Shown here: piece after piece, positions 56,233 to 64,000 of the stretch | Layout of the letters: each line of letters opens with the position of its first letter | How positions within the stretch are numbered: position 1 is the stretch's first letter | Source of the DNA: Zea mays | Lineage: Eukaryota > Streptophyta > Magnoliopsida > Poales > Poaceae | Reading direction: 5' to 3' | DNA: 64,000 nt | NCBI RefSeq assembly: GCF_902167145.1 | Contig: NC_050099.1 | Location: 59,662,942-59,726,941 of the forward strand | The notes under the pieces: generated by a model | What the model was told of the DNA's origin: nothing | Seen by the model: the letters and a program-made list of their open reading frames with translations, nothing else | The model's database searches: none | Made by a program: the position numbers and the translations under genes

Positions 56233-57041
56233 AACGAGAATTACGCCGATGAACTCCAAAGTACAAGAACCTCAGCAGGTTTTCATTCCACGCAAGGTCA
56301 CGCCTACATCGGGTGGCCACAGGGCCGTTGTGACGCCTGTGGCTTAGCCGACCAAGGCCACGCCTCTATCGTGGCAGACTCCCTTGTCCACGTCGCCCAA
56401 TCGGGCGTGGACTCGGATCACTCAGCAAAGAGAAGCATGTGCCCCCGGGATTAGCGCAACCGCAGGGGCACAACTGACGACCATCCCGACCACTCCACCC
56501 TAAAAGGAGATGGAGGGAGCACGAAGCATCACACCAAGCTCCTTCCCAGACATCCTCTTCATCCAAAGAAGAGTGCAGGACACACCTGTTTCCGATGATG
56601 AGCCCATCATACTGGGGGAGGAGACCCCCCAGCGTGACGCACACCGACACCAGAACAAGTGCCATAACATATGGCGTAACCATGAAGCTGATGATGGGAT
56701 CCAGCATAACCCGTCTCCAAGGACGAAGCCTCTGAAGTAGGGGAAACCCCCGACGACAAAGCGCTCCGGGAACGCTACAACTCCCGCCGCCACACCTAGG
56801 AACGTGAACGAGAGCAAGCTAAGCAGGACGTCAGGCTCCAACACGAGAACCCGCTTCTCCCTCGGAACCTATTCCCTGACTTTCCTCAAGCACTGAATAC
56901 GCCGAGTGAAGTAGGGGAGTCCTGGCTCAAATCGCCAACAGCTTGCCATGCACCCCAGATGCAGAAGGCTATCGACAGGTCCTCACACAGAAAGCGAACC
57001 ATCTTCTTGCCCTCACCCATCCGTCGAATGATCTACACCAC
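56233..57041 (+). pseudogene. Element F gag, second segment
   Basis: It continues the gag interrupted at 46916. Translated pieces such as DEPIILGEETPQRDAH and, in another frame near 56830-57000, FPDFLQALNTPSEVG and NSLPCTPDAEGYRQV match Tat (RIRE2/Xilon-type) gag N-termini. Several stops and frameshifts are present. It is cut at 57041 by a minus-strand Copia LTR. Confidence 0.65.
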
Positions 57042-58451
57042 TGAAGGAAATAGGTGACGCCTAAGAGGGGGGCTGAATTAGGACTTCTAAAATTTTCACT
57101 AAACTAGGCCACAAATAAATCCCTAGAGAAAAACCTATGCAAATAATCAAACTAGAATGTGCAAACTAGGTTTTGTCTAAGTGATGCTATCTCTACCGCA
57201 ATGTCTAAGTTCTAATCCTAAACAATACAAGTATAAAGACAATATTGAAACTTAAATGCTTAATATAAATGCGAAGCTAAAGAGCAAGGTAGAGATGCAA
57301 ACTCTCATGGATGACGTCAGTATTTTTACCGAGGTTTCCGGAACCACGCAAGGTCCCGATTAATCCTCGTTGGTGCCCCTACACAAAGGGAAGCCCACGC
57401 GAGGGCCGAGCACCACGGTCGAGTAACTCCGTATAGAGCCACGTGCCTTCTCCATGCACAAGTGGTGCTCCACTTACGGCTCCTCTTGGACGCTCACCGC
57501 CATCTCCACTATCGAGCTTTCGGCCAAAAACACCGCGGGCCTCGTTCCCTCTGGTACACAGTGGCGGCTGTGACACAAACTCAGTTGTCAAGGTCTTGCA
57601 AGACTCTCGCCCCAATTGGTACAATTACAACGGCTCACGCAAGAGCCGAAGGGTTGTGTGGTTTTCTAAACTCACTCAACTAACTAGGATTTACCTAGAG
57701 CTAGCGCTAAAGCGGTCTAACTAACCTAAGCACTTCACAAAGCACCTATGCTAATCACCGAGTGATTCTATTAAGCACTTAGGTGTATGAGCACTTGGAA
57801 ATGTCTACTATATGCCTTGGTATGTTGCTTGGGCTTCCACACCTTGAAATGGGCAGTTGGGGGTGTATTTATAGCCCCCAACACAAAACTAACTGTTGGA
57901 GAAAAGATGTGCTCTCTGCGGCACACTAGACAGTGCAGTGGTGCATTGGACAGTGTGATGGTGCATCGGACAGTGCGATGGTGCACTATACAATGCACTG
58001 TTCACTGTCCAGTGCGCCTAGCCCTTGGTCTGACATCGCAGCAGACTGTTGGCGCGCAGGCTTTTTACACCGGACACTCCAGATGTCACACCGGACAGTC
58101 CGGTGGTCTTCTCTCTACAGTGCCACCTGGAACTAGTCGTTGGCCTATTGTTCCATGGTGCACTAGACCGTCCGGCATGTGGCATCGGACAGTCCCGTGT
58201 GCCACCCGACAGTCCGATGCTCGAGACCAGACAATCCGTAGGCAACACTTCCTTTGTTTCTTCGACTTCACTTGATCTTTATAATGTCTTCTTTTGAGGT
58301 GTTGCTTTCCTCAATGTCTTGGTCCAAGTAACTTTAGCATCCTGTGAACTACAATCATAAACAGTAGCAAATTCATTAGTCCACAGGTTATGTTGATCAT
58401 CAAACACCAAAACCTATTTAGCCAAATTGCTCGGGGTCCATTTTCCTCACA
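57042..58451 (-). repeat. 3' LTR of the second Sirevirus-like element
   Basis: It is 1410 bp on the minus strand, TGTGAGGAAAATGG to CCTATTTCCTTCA, preceded by the purine run AAAAAGGGGAGAT. TATA box CTATAAATAC (57865-57874, minus) lies in the loop of GTTGGGGG / CCCCCAAC arms (57856-57882). Decayed copies of the GGACAGT / CCGGTG palindromes occur at 57920-58230. It is a different family from the element at 46917. Confidence 0.78.
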
Positions 58452-59856
58452 ATCTCCCCTTTTTGGTGATTGATGACAACACAACCAAAGCTAGCAAATA
58501 TTACAAACATTTGAATGTAAATATGCAACCTACTTGCAAGGATGCATGTTTGTCCCCATAATGTGATATTATGGACTTAAGCCTCCCTCTAACTCCATAA
58601 TTCACTTACTTCCTATTTAGACCAAAGAGCCAAAACCACTTGAAGGAACAATGATTTGAAAAAAAATAATTTGGTGGTGTTTGGAGTTTGATACAATCTT
58701 CATTGCTTTGGTCCCTAAACTTCTCCCCCTTTGGCATCAACCACCCAAAAGGAAGACGTTAAAAACATGTAGGAAGCAAAAAAGACTTGCCCTCATAAAC
58801 GATTTATCAATTAAAATCAATTGAAGAACTTGACATTATAAGTCACCCTAAATGAGTGTTCTCCTTTAGAAAGAATTTTCTCCCCCATTAGAGACGAAGA
58901 AATTCTCCCCCTGACAGAAATCTTCTACTCTAGGAAAAAGCATGTGAAGAATAGAGGTGCAAGACATGATTTGATTAGACTAACTTCCCTTATGCATAGG
59001 TAGCAACATGGTAAGTATAAGATATGAAATATAGTCTAACCAAATATTGGATAAGACATGGAAATGATGCCAAATGTAGTCTCAAAGTTACCAATTGAAA
59101 ATCAATGGCGGACCATTTGAAGACAAATGGTAGGCTTGTGAGACATAAGAGTTCTTGTAGATTTGCAGTGGAAGCTTGTTGTCTTTCTCCGAGGACTTCA
59201 TTTTCCTTATAATGGGACTACTACATGAAATAGACTTGAAAAAGGTATTAGTCTCAAAGTCTTAGATTATAGAGTAACCTCCCCCTGAAAGTGTGCATAC
59301 AAGTTTTGAATACTTGTAGGAGACATGCACTTTGATTTGATATCAAGAGGGGCAAATTACCCATAATCCGAGCTTTGGCACATATAAGTTAAATGATACC
59401 AATTGAAGAATACCAAAAGAAGTATAATTGAAATGTTATACCACTTGAAGTTGATGCGTCACGATGCCCGATCTTCACGACGTAGGATCAACCTTCAGAT
59501 AACTAGCTTCGAAGAAGCCAAGATAACTTGCTGCAAGCAGCGATAACTAGTGCAACCTGACAAATAAAATTCGAAGCCAACCACCGTCTTTAACCGGCAA
59601 CCTGAATCGAGGATTCGCCCAACCACACTCTCAAAGAACCAACCAACACAGCCTACAATCAATCGAGGAGATATCGAAGGGAGTAGGAGCACCACTTGGG
59701 AGCGGATGAAGCCGCCGCTTCTGCAATCTCGCGAAGGAATTCACAAGAGCAAAGGGGTAGAGATCACTCTCAATATTTGTTAGCACACAGCTGAACAAAA
59801 GGGTTCTGTTTTTAGATTATCAAAAGTTGCTTACATCATAGACATAGGAGGTATTT
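58452..59856 (-). other. Internal 3' region of the second Sirevirus-like element
   Basis: There is no gene. Purine runs on the minus strand (plus-strand CTCCCC) are found at about 58452, 58722, 58872 and 58905, matching the Sirevirus pattern. The rest, to 59856, shows nothing I can assign. Confidence 0.6.
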
Positions 59857-60524
59857 TGTTGGGGGCCTTCGGCTTCCGAAGGTCCTCAAAAACATGATTT
59901 AACAATGTTTCTGGAGTAAAGTACATTAACAGGTATCTTCAGACTTGGATCAGAGCCACAGTATGAAGAAGCACAAGGAACACGAAGGTTGGCGCAGAGC
60001 CGAAGCTGTGTGTAGAAGAGCTTCGGGAGAACGGCGGAAAAGGAAACCGACTTAAAGATGAAAAACCAGATTAGACCTCGAAGAATTATCATAGAGTTAT
60101 TGATAAACGTAAAGGGCATTAATGTAATTTTGCATGAGCTGCGACCCGTGCCTATAAATAGGTGAACAGTATCCCCGTACTGGTCATGCTGATTTGGCAT
60201 TGGCTTTTGCGTCACACTTGTACTTTTACCTTCTCACGAGCTGAAGGTACATTTGTAATTTGATATCATTTCTATTTTTCTATCATAGTAAAATAGAAAT
60301 GAATTGTCAATAATACATAACCGTTTATGTTATCTTATATGTTTCATATGATTCCTTCTTCATTATTATATTTTATGCTGATGAAGGTATGTCCTTCATA
60401 ACCTTCGTCCGAAAAACATTATACCCTTAGGGAAATAATGCTTCGAAGGACGAAGGATATTAACATTTAACATTTTGTGTTGCCTTGTTCTTAATTCATA
60501 GCATTTGAGAACAAGTCCCCAACA
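59857..60524 (+). repeat. 5' LTR of family G
   Basis: It is 668 bp, TGTTGGGGGCCTTCGGC to GTCCCCAACA. A TATA box (CCTATAAATA) is at 60151-60160. An imperfect start-site inverted repeat, TGAACAGTA...GTACTGGTCA, is at 60163-60186. It is inserted in a Copia internal region (TATTT at 59852-59856 is a candidate target copy). Confidence 0.9.
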
Positions 60525-60597
60525 TTGGCGCCCACCTCCGGTGAACTCACTTCCATTTCTTGAGTTTTGAACACCTTCGGCAAGCATCACCTTCGTC

Positions 60598-62115
60598 ATG
60601 CCGCCGAAAAAAGCTTCAGCGACAGGGGCTGGTACTTTACAGCCGCTGGATCCCAATCAGGATGTCCTTTCTCTTAGAGAGGCCCGAAGCCAGAAGAGGA
60701 AGGCTGTTAGTCCAACACCTCCGGAGGATGACCTGGATCAGGAGATCCAAAACCTAGAGATCCTTCAGCAACAGGTGCAACGCAAGAAGGAGAAGATGGC
60801 TCGTCTAGCTGATCTTCAGAGACAGATAGACGAAGCTTCTGAAGAGGTTCGTCATCTTGTTCAAGATGATCAAAGCCGAAGGCCTCCACGCAGAGAGCTT
60901 TATCAGGAAGGCTTCCACAATGAGGATGACTGGTATGAAGATTTCCATCATGGAAACTTTGCTTTTGATGATGCTTCTCCTCTCTCAACAGAATTGCAGG
61001 CTACACCATGGCCACAGTCTTACAAGCCACCCCAGCTCCCCATGTATGACGGTCACACAGACCCGAAGCAATTCCTAATGAGCTATGAAGCAACCATATC
61101 TTCGTATGGTGGCAATACGACAGTCATGGCAAAATCTTTTGTCATGGCCGTCAGGAGCGTTGCTCAGACTTGGTACTCTTCTCTTCGGCCAGGGACAATC
61201 ACTTCTTGGCAGAAATTGAAGGATATGCTGATAACTAGCTTCCAAGGGTTTCAGACGAAGCCAGTCACCGCTCAGGCTCTCTTCCAGTGTACCCAGGACC
61301 ATGAAGAGTACCTTCAGGCGTATGTCCGGAGGTTTCTGCGCTTGAGGGCACAAGCGCCAACAGTGCCCAATGAAATTGTCATTGAGGCCATGATTAAGGG
61401 GCTTCGACCAGGACCATCAGCGCAGTACTTTGCCAGGAAGCCACCACAAACATTGGAGAAGCTGCTCCAGAAGATGGACGAATACATTCGAGCTGACAAT
61501 GACTTCCGCCAAAGAAGGGAGGAAGCATTCAGGTTCTCTGAAATGACCAGGGGCTTCGGAGGAAGATTTCACCCGAGGCATGTTAGGTCAATCCATAACT
61601 CTGCTCAAACTGATGATCGAGGGAGCCAGCAGCAAAGGCCACAACACTCTTCACAAGCTTTGGCTCAACAGCAGAGTTCTTTTCGGCCGCCAGCGCCAAG
61701 GGGCAGAGGCGCCAGGGGCTTCGGGGGAAGGTTTGGAGACCAGCCAAGAAAAATATATTGCCTATTCTGTGGTGAGGACAAGGGCCATACTACCAGGATG
61801 TGCCATGTTACCATCCAGAAGCAAAAGGAAATAGCGGAAGCAGCAGCGCAACAGAGTCAGCCGAAGCAGGTCATGCATACTGCTTCGTATCACTCACCTT
61901 ATATTCCAGAATATGTAGGCAACCACCCTGCAGCTTTTGTTGCTTCGGCGAGCCAACCCCAAGCATCTTGGCAGCAACCTCCACCGCCACTGCCGACCCA
62001 GCGAGGACAACAACCAGAAGGGAGTCAGCACAATCATCTTCAGAGGGATTTCAGAGAGGAGTCCGAAGCTCGCACAGTCAACAGCGCTGTGCCAGAGTCG
62101 AAGCACATTTATTGA
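60598..62115 (+). CDS. Gag polyprotein of family G, intact
   Basis: The protein is 505 residues from ATG 60598 (MPPKKASATG) to TGA 62113-62115. It has a basic N-terminus with a KKEKMARL coiled-coil-like helix at about residues 50-90, a linker, and a retrotransposon gag domain at about 149-300 (MYDGHTDPKQFLMSYEA, AQTWYSSLRPG, KGLRPG, AQYFARKPP). An Arg/Gly-rich stretch is at 362-380. A zinc finger CLFCGEDKGHTTRMC at 388-402 has spacing CX2CX5HX4C, one residue longer than the usual knuckle. It ends in a Gln/Pro-rich tail. The start is 74 bases after the LTR and is shared with the decayed copy at 11105. Gag should package RNA of this and related elements. It is the only undamaged retroelement protein in the window. 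Confidence 0.9.
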   Translation: MPPKKASATGAGTLQPLDPNQDVLSLREARSQKRKAVSPTPPEDDLDQEIQNLEILQQQVQRKKEKMARLADLQRQIDEASEEVRHLVQDDQSRRPPRRELYQEGFHNEDDWYEDFHHGNFAFDDASPLSTELQATPWPQSYKPPQLPMYDGHTDPKQFLMSYEATISSYGGNTTVMAKSFVMAVRSVAQTWYSSLRPGTITSWQKLKDMLITSFQGFQTKPVTAQALFQCTQDHEEYLQAYVRRFLRLRAQAPTVPNEIVIEAMIKGLRPGPSAQYFARKPPQTLEKLLQKMDEYIRADNDFRQRREEAFRFSEMTRGFGGRFHPRHVRSIHNSAQTDDRGSQQQRPQHSSQALAQQQSSFRPPAPRGRGARGFGGRFGDQPRKIYCLFCGEDKGHTTRMCHVTIQKQKEIAEAAAQQSQPKQVMHTASYHSPYIPEYVGNHPAAFVASASQPQASWQQPPPPLPTQRGQQPEGSQHNHLQRDFREESEARTVNSAVPESKHIY

Positions 62116-62424
62116 CAAATATCCTACCTCAACAGCAGTTCTTTTGCATTTTCTACATTCACTACTACCCTCTTGTCAATAAGGAACAATTATGAATAGT
62201 TTAAATGTCTTTTATTGAATTTTAATTCCTTGTAATACTTTCGTCTTTTACCATAATAAAAATATGTTTTCTCCATAGGCTTGAGTTGCCGAAGCATACG
62301 AACTTATACTGATTTGGAGGACCTTTGTATTATCAAAAATTTGATCTAACGGACACAGTACAAATTGTTCGAAACAGTAAAAAGTCGTTCCTAAGGGAGC
62401 GCAGTGTAAGTTTTCTAAACCTAC

Positions 62425-62640
62425 AGCGAAAAATAAACGCTGATTCCGCTGAAAGTAAAAGGCGAAGAAGCTCCTAAGGGAGGCTTACAGCGAAAAATAA
62501 ACGCTGATTCCGGTGAAAGTAAAAGGCGAAGAAGCTCCTAAGGGAGGCTTACAGCGAAAAATAAACGCTGATTCCGCTGAAAGTAAAAGGCGAAGAAGCT
62601 CCTAAGGGAGGCTTATAGCGAAAAGTCAGCGCTGATATAA
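62425..62640 (+). repeat. 64-bp tandem repeat, about 3.4 copies
   Basis: AGCGAAAAATAAACGCTGAT begins units at 62425, 62489, 62553 and (partial) 62617, exactly 64 bases apart and almost identical. Each ends CTCCTAAGGGAGGCTTAC, which contains a CTCCTAAGGGAG near-palindrome. They lie between gag and the tail of the antisense gene. Confidence 0.92.
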
Positions 62641-63136
62641 AAAGTGTGTGTGCTTTATTACAGGGATATGTATCTGCGACACAAATATCATTTTGCATAA
62701 CATAACATCATCACATCATTTTTGCATAACATAAGCATCATACAGCATAATGCATCTGGAACAAGAAGGGGATACAGTGTTAACCTTCGGAACATATTTT
62801 GGAAAAGAGAAAATCGTGCTAAGGCACAAGACAAATCGAGATGAAGTGTAGCCTCATCGGAAACGCAACACAAAACTTTTTTCTAGCTTCGGAAAATATT
62901 TCACGAAGCTTGGATATTTTTCATCAGAGAAGTAAGCGAACTCTTGTGATATAGAAAGGATTTTCTTCACGAAGCATGAAAAGAAGGGAAGGTGTTTTTT
63001 CGCCGAAGGCTCAAAAATGGTATGTATGCGAAGTTTCATGCATCGTAAAGAATTAAACTATAAATAGATTATATATTACATTTAAAGTTACAATATATTA
63101 CACATTTTTATGTTTCAAATGTTTCTACAATGGCAT
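62641..63136. other. Spacer between the tandem repeat and the antisense gene
   Basis: It is AT-rich with several CTTCGG and GAAGCT motifs, which are common in this family. It would include the 3' UTR of the antisense gene. No gene was seen. Confidence 0.5.
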
Positions 63137-64000
63137 TCAATCCTCTTTAAGCACTATCTCTGCAGCTTCGTTCAATAGTTGGTTGACAACCTTGTCCATA
63201 ATGGCTTCGGCCATTTTTCTAATTTCATCGTCCCCCTTCGGGTGGGGGCCCGGAGAAGCCTCAGCAGGTTCTGAGGGAAGAAAAGATACGGCTATATTAC
63301 TATTACAAACCGCGAACAGAGTCCGGAATTAAAAATTACAGCATGATAAAAACCACTAATTAATACCTATTTGCCCTTCGGGCTCTGTACTTTTCTCGGC
63401 AGCTTCTGTTACTTTTCTAGCATCGTGGATGCCTTTTTCACTCCTTTGAATAATTTCTTGCGCTAATTCTCGGCCGCCGTTGTCCCAGATATCGGTGAAG
63501 AATTTCCCACCGACCATGCTTGCTTCGGGTGAGGGGTCTTTAATGTCTTCAGAGGACAACACAGCTTCAACCTGCGCTAAGGATTTTACATGCTCGCAGC
63601 CTTTCCTCTCCAAAACAGCAGCAATCCCCCTAGCACCCGAAAAAGCGCAGATGTCACCACGGCTATTCAAGATTTCCTTGAAGGCCTCTGCTTCGTGACT
63701 GATCCATTCCATTGGACCTTCAGGATTGCCTCTTGAAAAATTCTCTTCACTAGAGAATGCGCCAACGCTGGCGAAGCTAGATTTTATCTTTTTGACGCAC
63801 TCTATGGATTTAACATAACATTTCCTCTGGGACGCACGAAGCTCTTTAACACTCATCTCTAAATGATTGGCCAGTTGATCACTAAGCTCGCGTTTTGTTT
63901 CTTCAAGTATACGCTCTTCTTTAGCTCTAGCTAGCTGTTTCTGAAGATCTTTAATTTCACGTCTTTGAGCTTCGGCCTGGGCCTTTGAGGCAGCTTCGTC
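63137..64000 (-). CDS. Antisense accessory gene of family G, C-terminal part, with an intron
   Basis: The minus-strand frame is open from the window edge (64000) to 63367. It begins with a heptad-like coiled coil (EIKDLQKQLARAKEER, ETKRELSDQLANHLE) and goes on through FASVGAFSSEENF, GARGIAAVLERKG and FFTDIWDNGG. Without splicing it stops at 63356. A canonical intron fits exactly: donor ATAG/GTATTA at 63367/63366, acceptor TTCTTCCCTCAG at 63271, 96 bases. Splicing joins the frame to a second exon (63270-63137) of 44 codons including the stop, with an acidic amphipathic end (DDEIRKMAEAIMDKV, LLNEAAEIVL). The intron is functional only in RNA from this strand, opposite to gag. The start would lie beyond the window; the copy at 2603-2938 shows the likely N-terminus. 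Function is unknown. Confidence 0.72.
63271..63366 (-). other. Predicted GT-AG intron in the antisense gene
   Basis: It is 96 bases, AT-rich, starting GTATTA and ending in a pyrimidine run TCTTTTCTTCCCTCAG. Removal keeps the reading frame: the split codon becomes GAA. The size is typical of short plant introns. Confidence 0.65.

Larger units (their letters stand above)
57042..59856 (-). mobile_element. 3' end of a second Sirevirus-like Copia element
   Basis: On the minus strand it has an internal region with several purine runs (59856 to 58452), then a 3' LTR (58451 to 57042). The element inserted into the gag of element F; ACCAC at 57037-57041 would be the target duplication. Its coding part lies beyond the family-G insertion at 59857 and is not visible. 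Confidence 0.75.
59857..64000 (+). mobile_element. 5' part of a family-G Tat element with intact gag
   Basis: The order is LTR 59857-60524, PBS 60526-60536 (TGGCGCCCACC), gag 60598-62115, a 64-bp tandem repeat, then an antisense gene running out of the window. No protease, RT or integrase lies between gag and the antisense gene, so this copy is a gag-only, non-autonomous form. Its LTR and gag match those at 11172-11753 and 9931-11105. Confidence 0.85.

Noticed and set aside
62425..62640. CRISPR-like array
   Set aside because: Directly adjacent 64-bp tandem units without unique spacers, in a plant retrotransposon.

Overview
This window is plant intergenic DNA, most likely maize (Zea mays) or a close grass relative. 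I see no host gene. Almost all 64 kb is nested LTR retrotransposons whose LTRs, primer-binding sites, polypurine tracts and coding pieces can be read directly. Family names come from recalled resemblance and were not searched. The grass/Zea call rests on Del/Tekay-type LTRs over 3 kb long, a Sirevirus with repeated polypurine tracts, Tat-lineage Gypsy elements, a 5S-bearing Cassandra TRIM and an Ac/Ds-type hAT element.

Layout. 1-2096 is a Del/Tekay-type LTR fragment with a very GC-rich core. 2096-2602 is a Cassandra TRIM lacking its 5' LTR. 2603-3933 is the 3' end of a Tat-lineage element (family G) with an antisense accessory gene. 3934-9930 is the 5' half of a minus-strand Del/Tekay element A (LTR, PBS, gag, protease, part of RT), which sits in the gag of another family-G element (9931-11753). 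11754-16462 holds two Del/Tekay-type LTRs in opposite orientation. 16468-25107 is the 3' half of a second minus-strand chromovirus (element B: LTR, chromodomain, integrase), interrupted by two solo LTRs that each have target duplications. 25108-26693 is another LTR fragment. 26699-30471 is the 3' end of a Tat element (E), also with an antisense accessory ORF. 30472-32506 is mostly unassigned.

32512-43849 is a whole Tat element of Cinful/Xilon type with a perfect ATATT target duplication but large internal deletions. 44544-45818 is a non-autonomous hAT element with a perfect 8-bp target duplication. 45827-57041 holds a Tat LTR and a gag split by a nearly complete Sirevirus at 46917-56232. 57042-59856 is the 3' end of a second, minus-strand Sirevirus-like element. 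59857-64000 is the start of a family-G element with an intact gag, no pol, and a spliced-looking antisense gene.

The point most worth following is the antisense accessory gene of family G. In one copy (2603-2938) it has its own TATA box, which sits between the ORF and the 3' LTR. In another (63137-64000) its 3' end contains an in-frame 96-bp GT-AG intron on the antisense strand. A different Tat element (E) independently carries an antisense ORF with a TATA box. Two regulatory structures also recur: an inverted repeat at the expected transcription start of family-G LTRs, and a TATA box held in the loop of a perfect inverted repeat in both Sirevirus-type LTRs. The remaining coding regions are decayed by premature stops, single-base deletions and lost catalytic residues.
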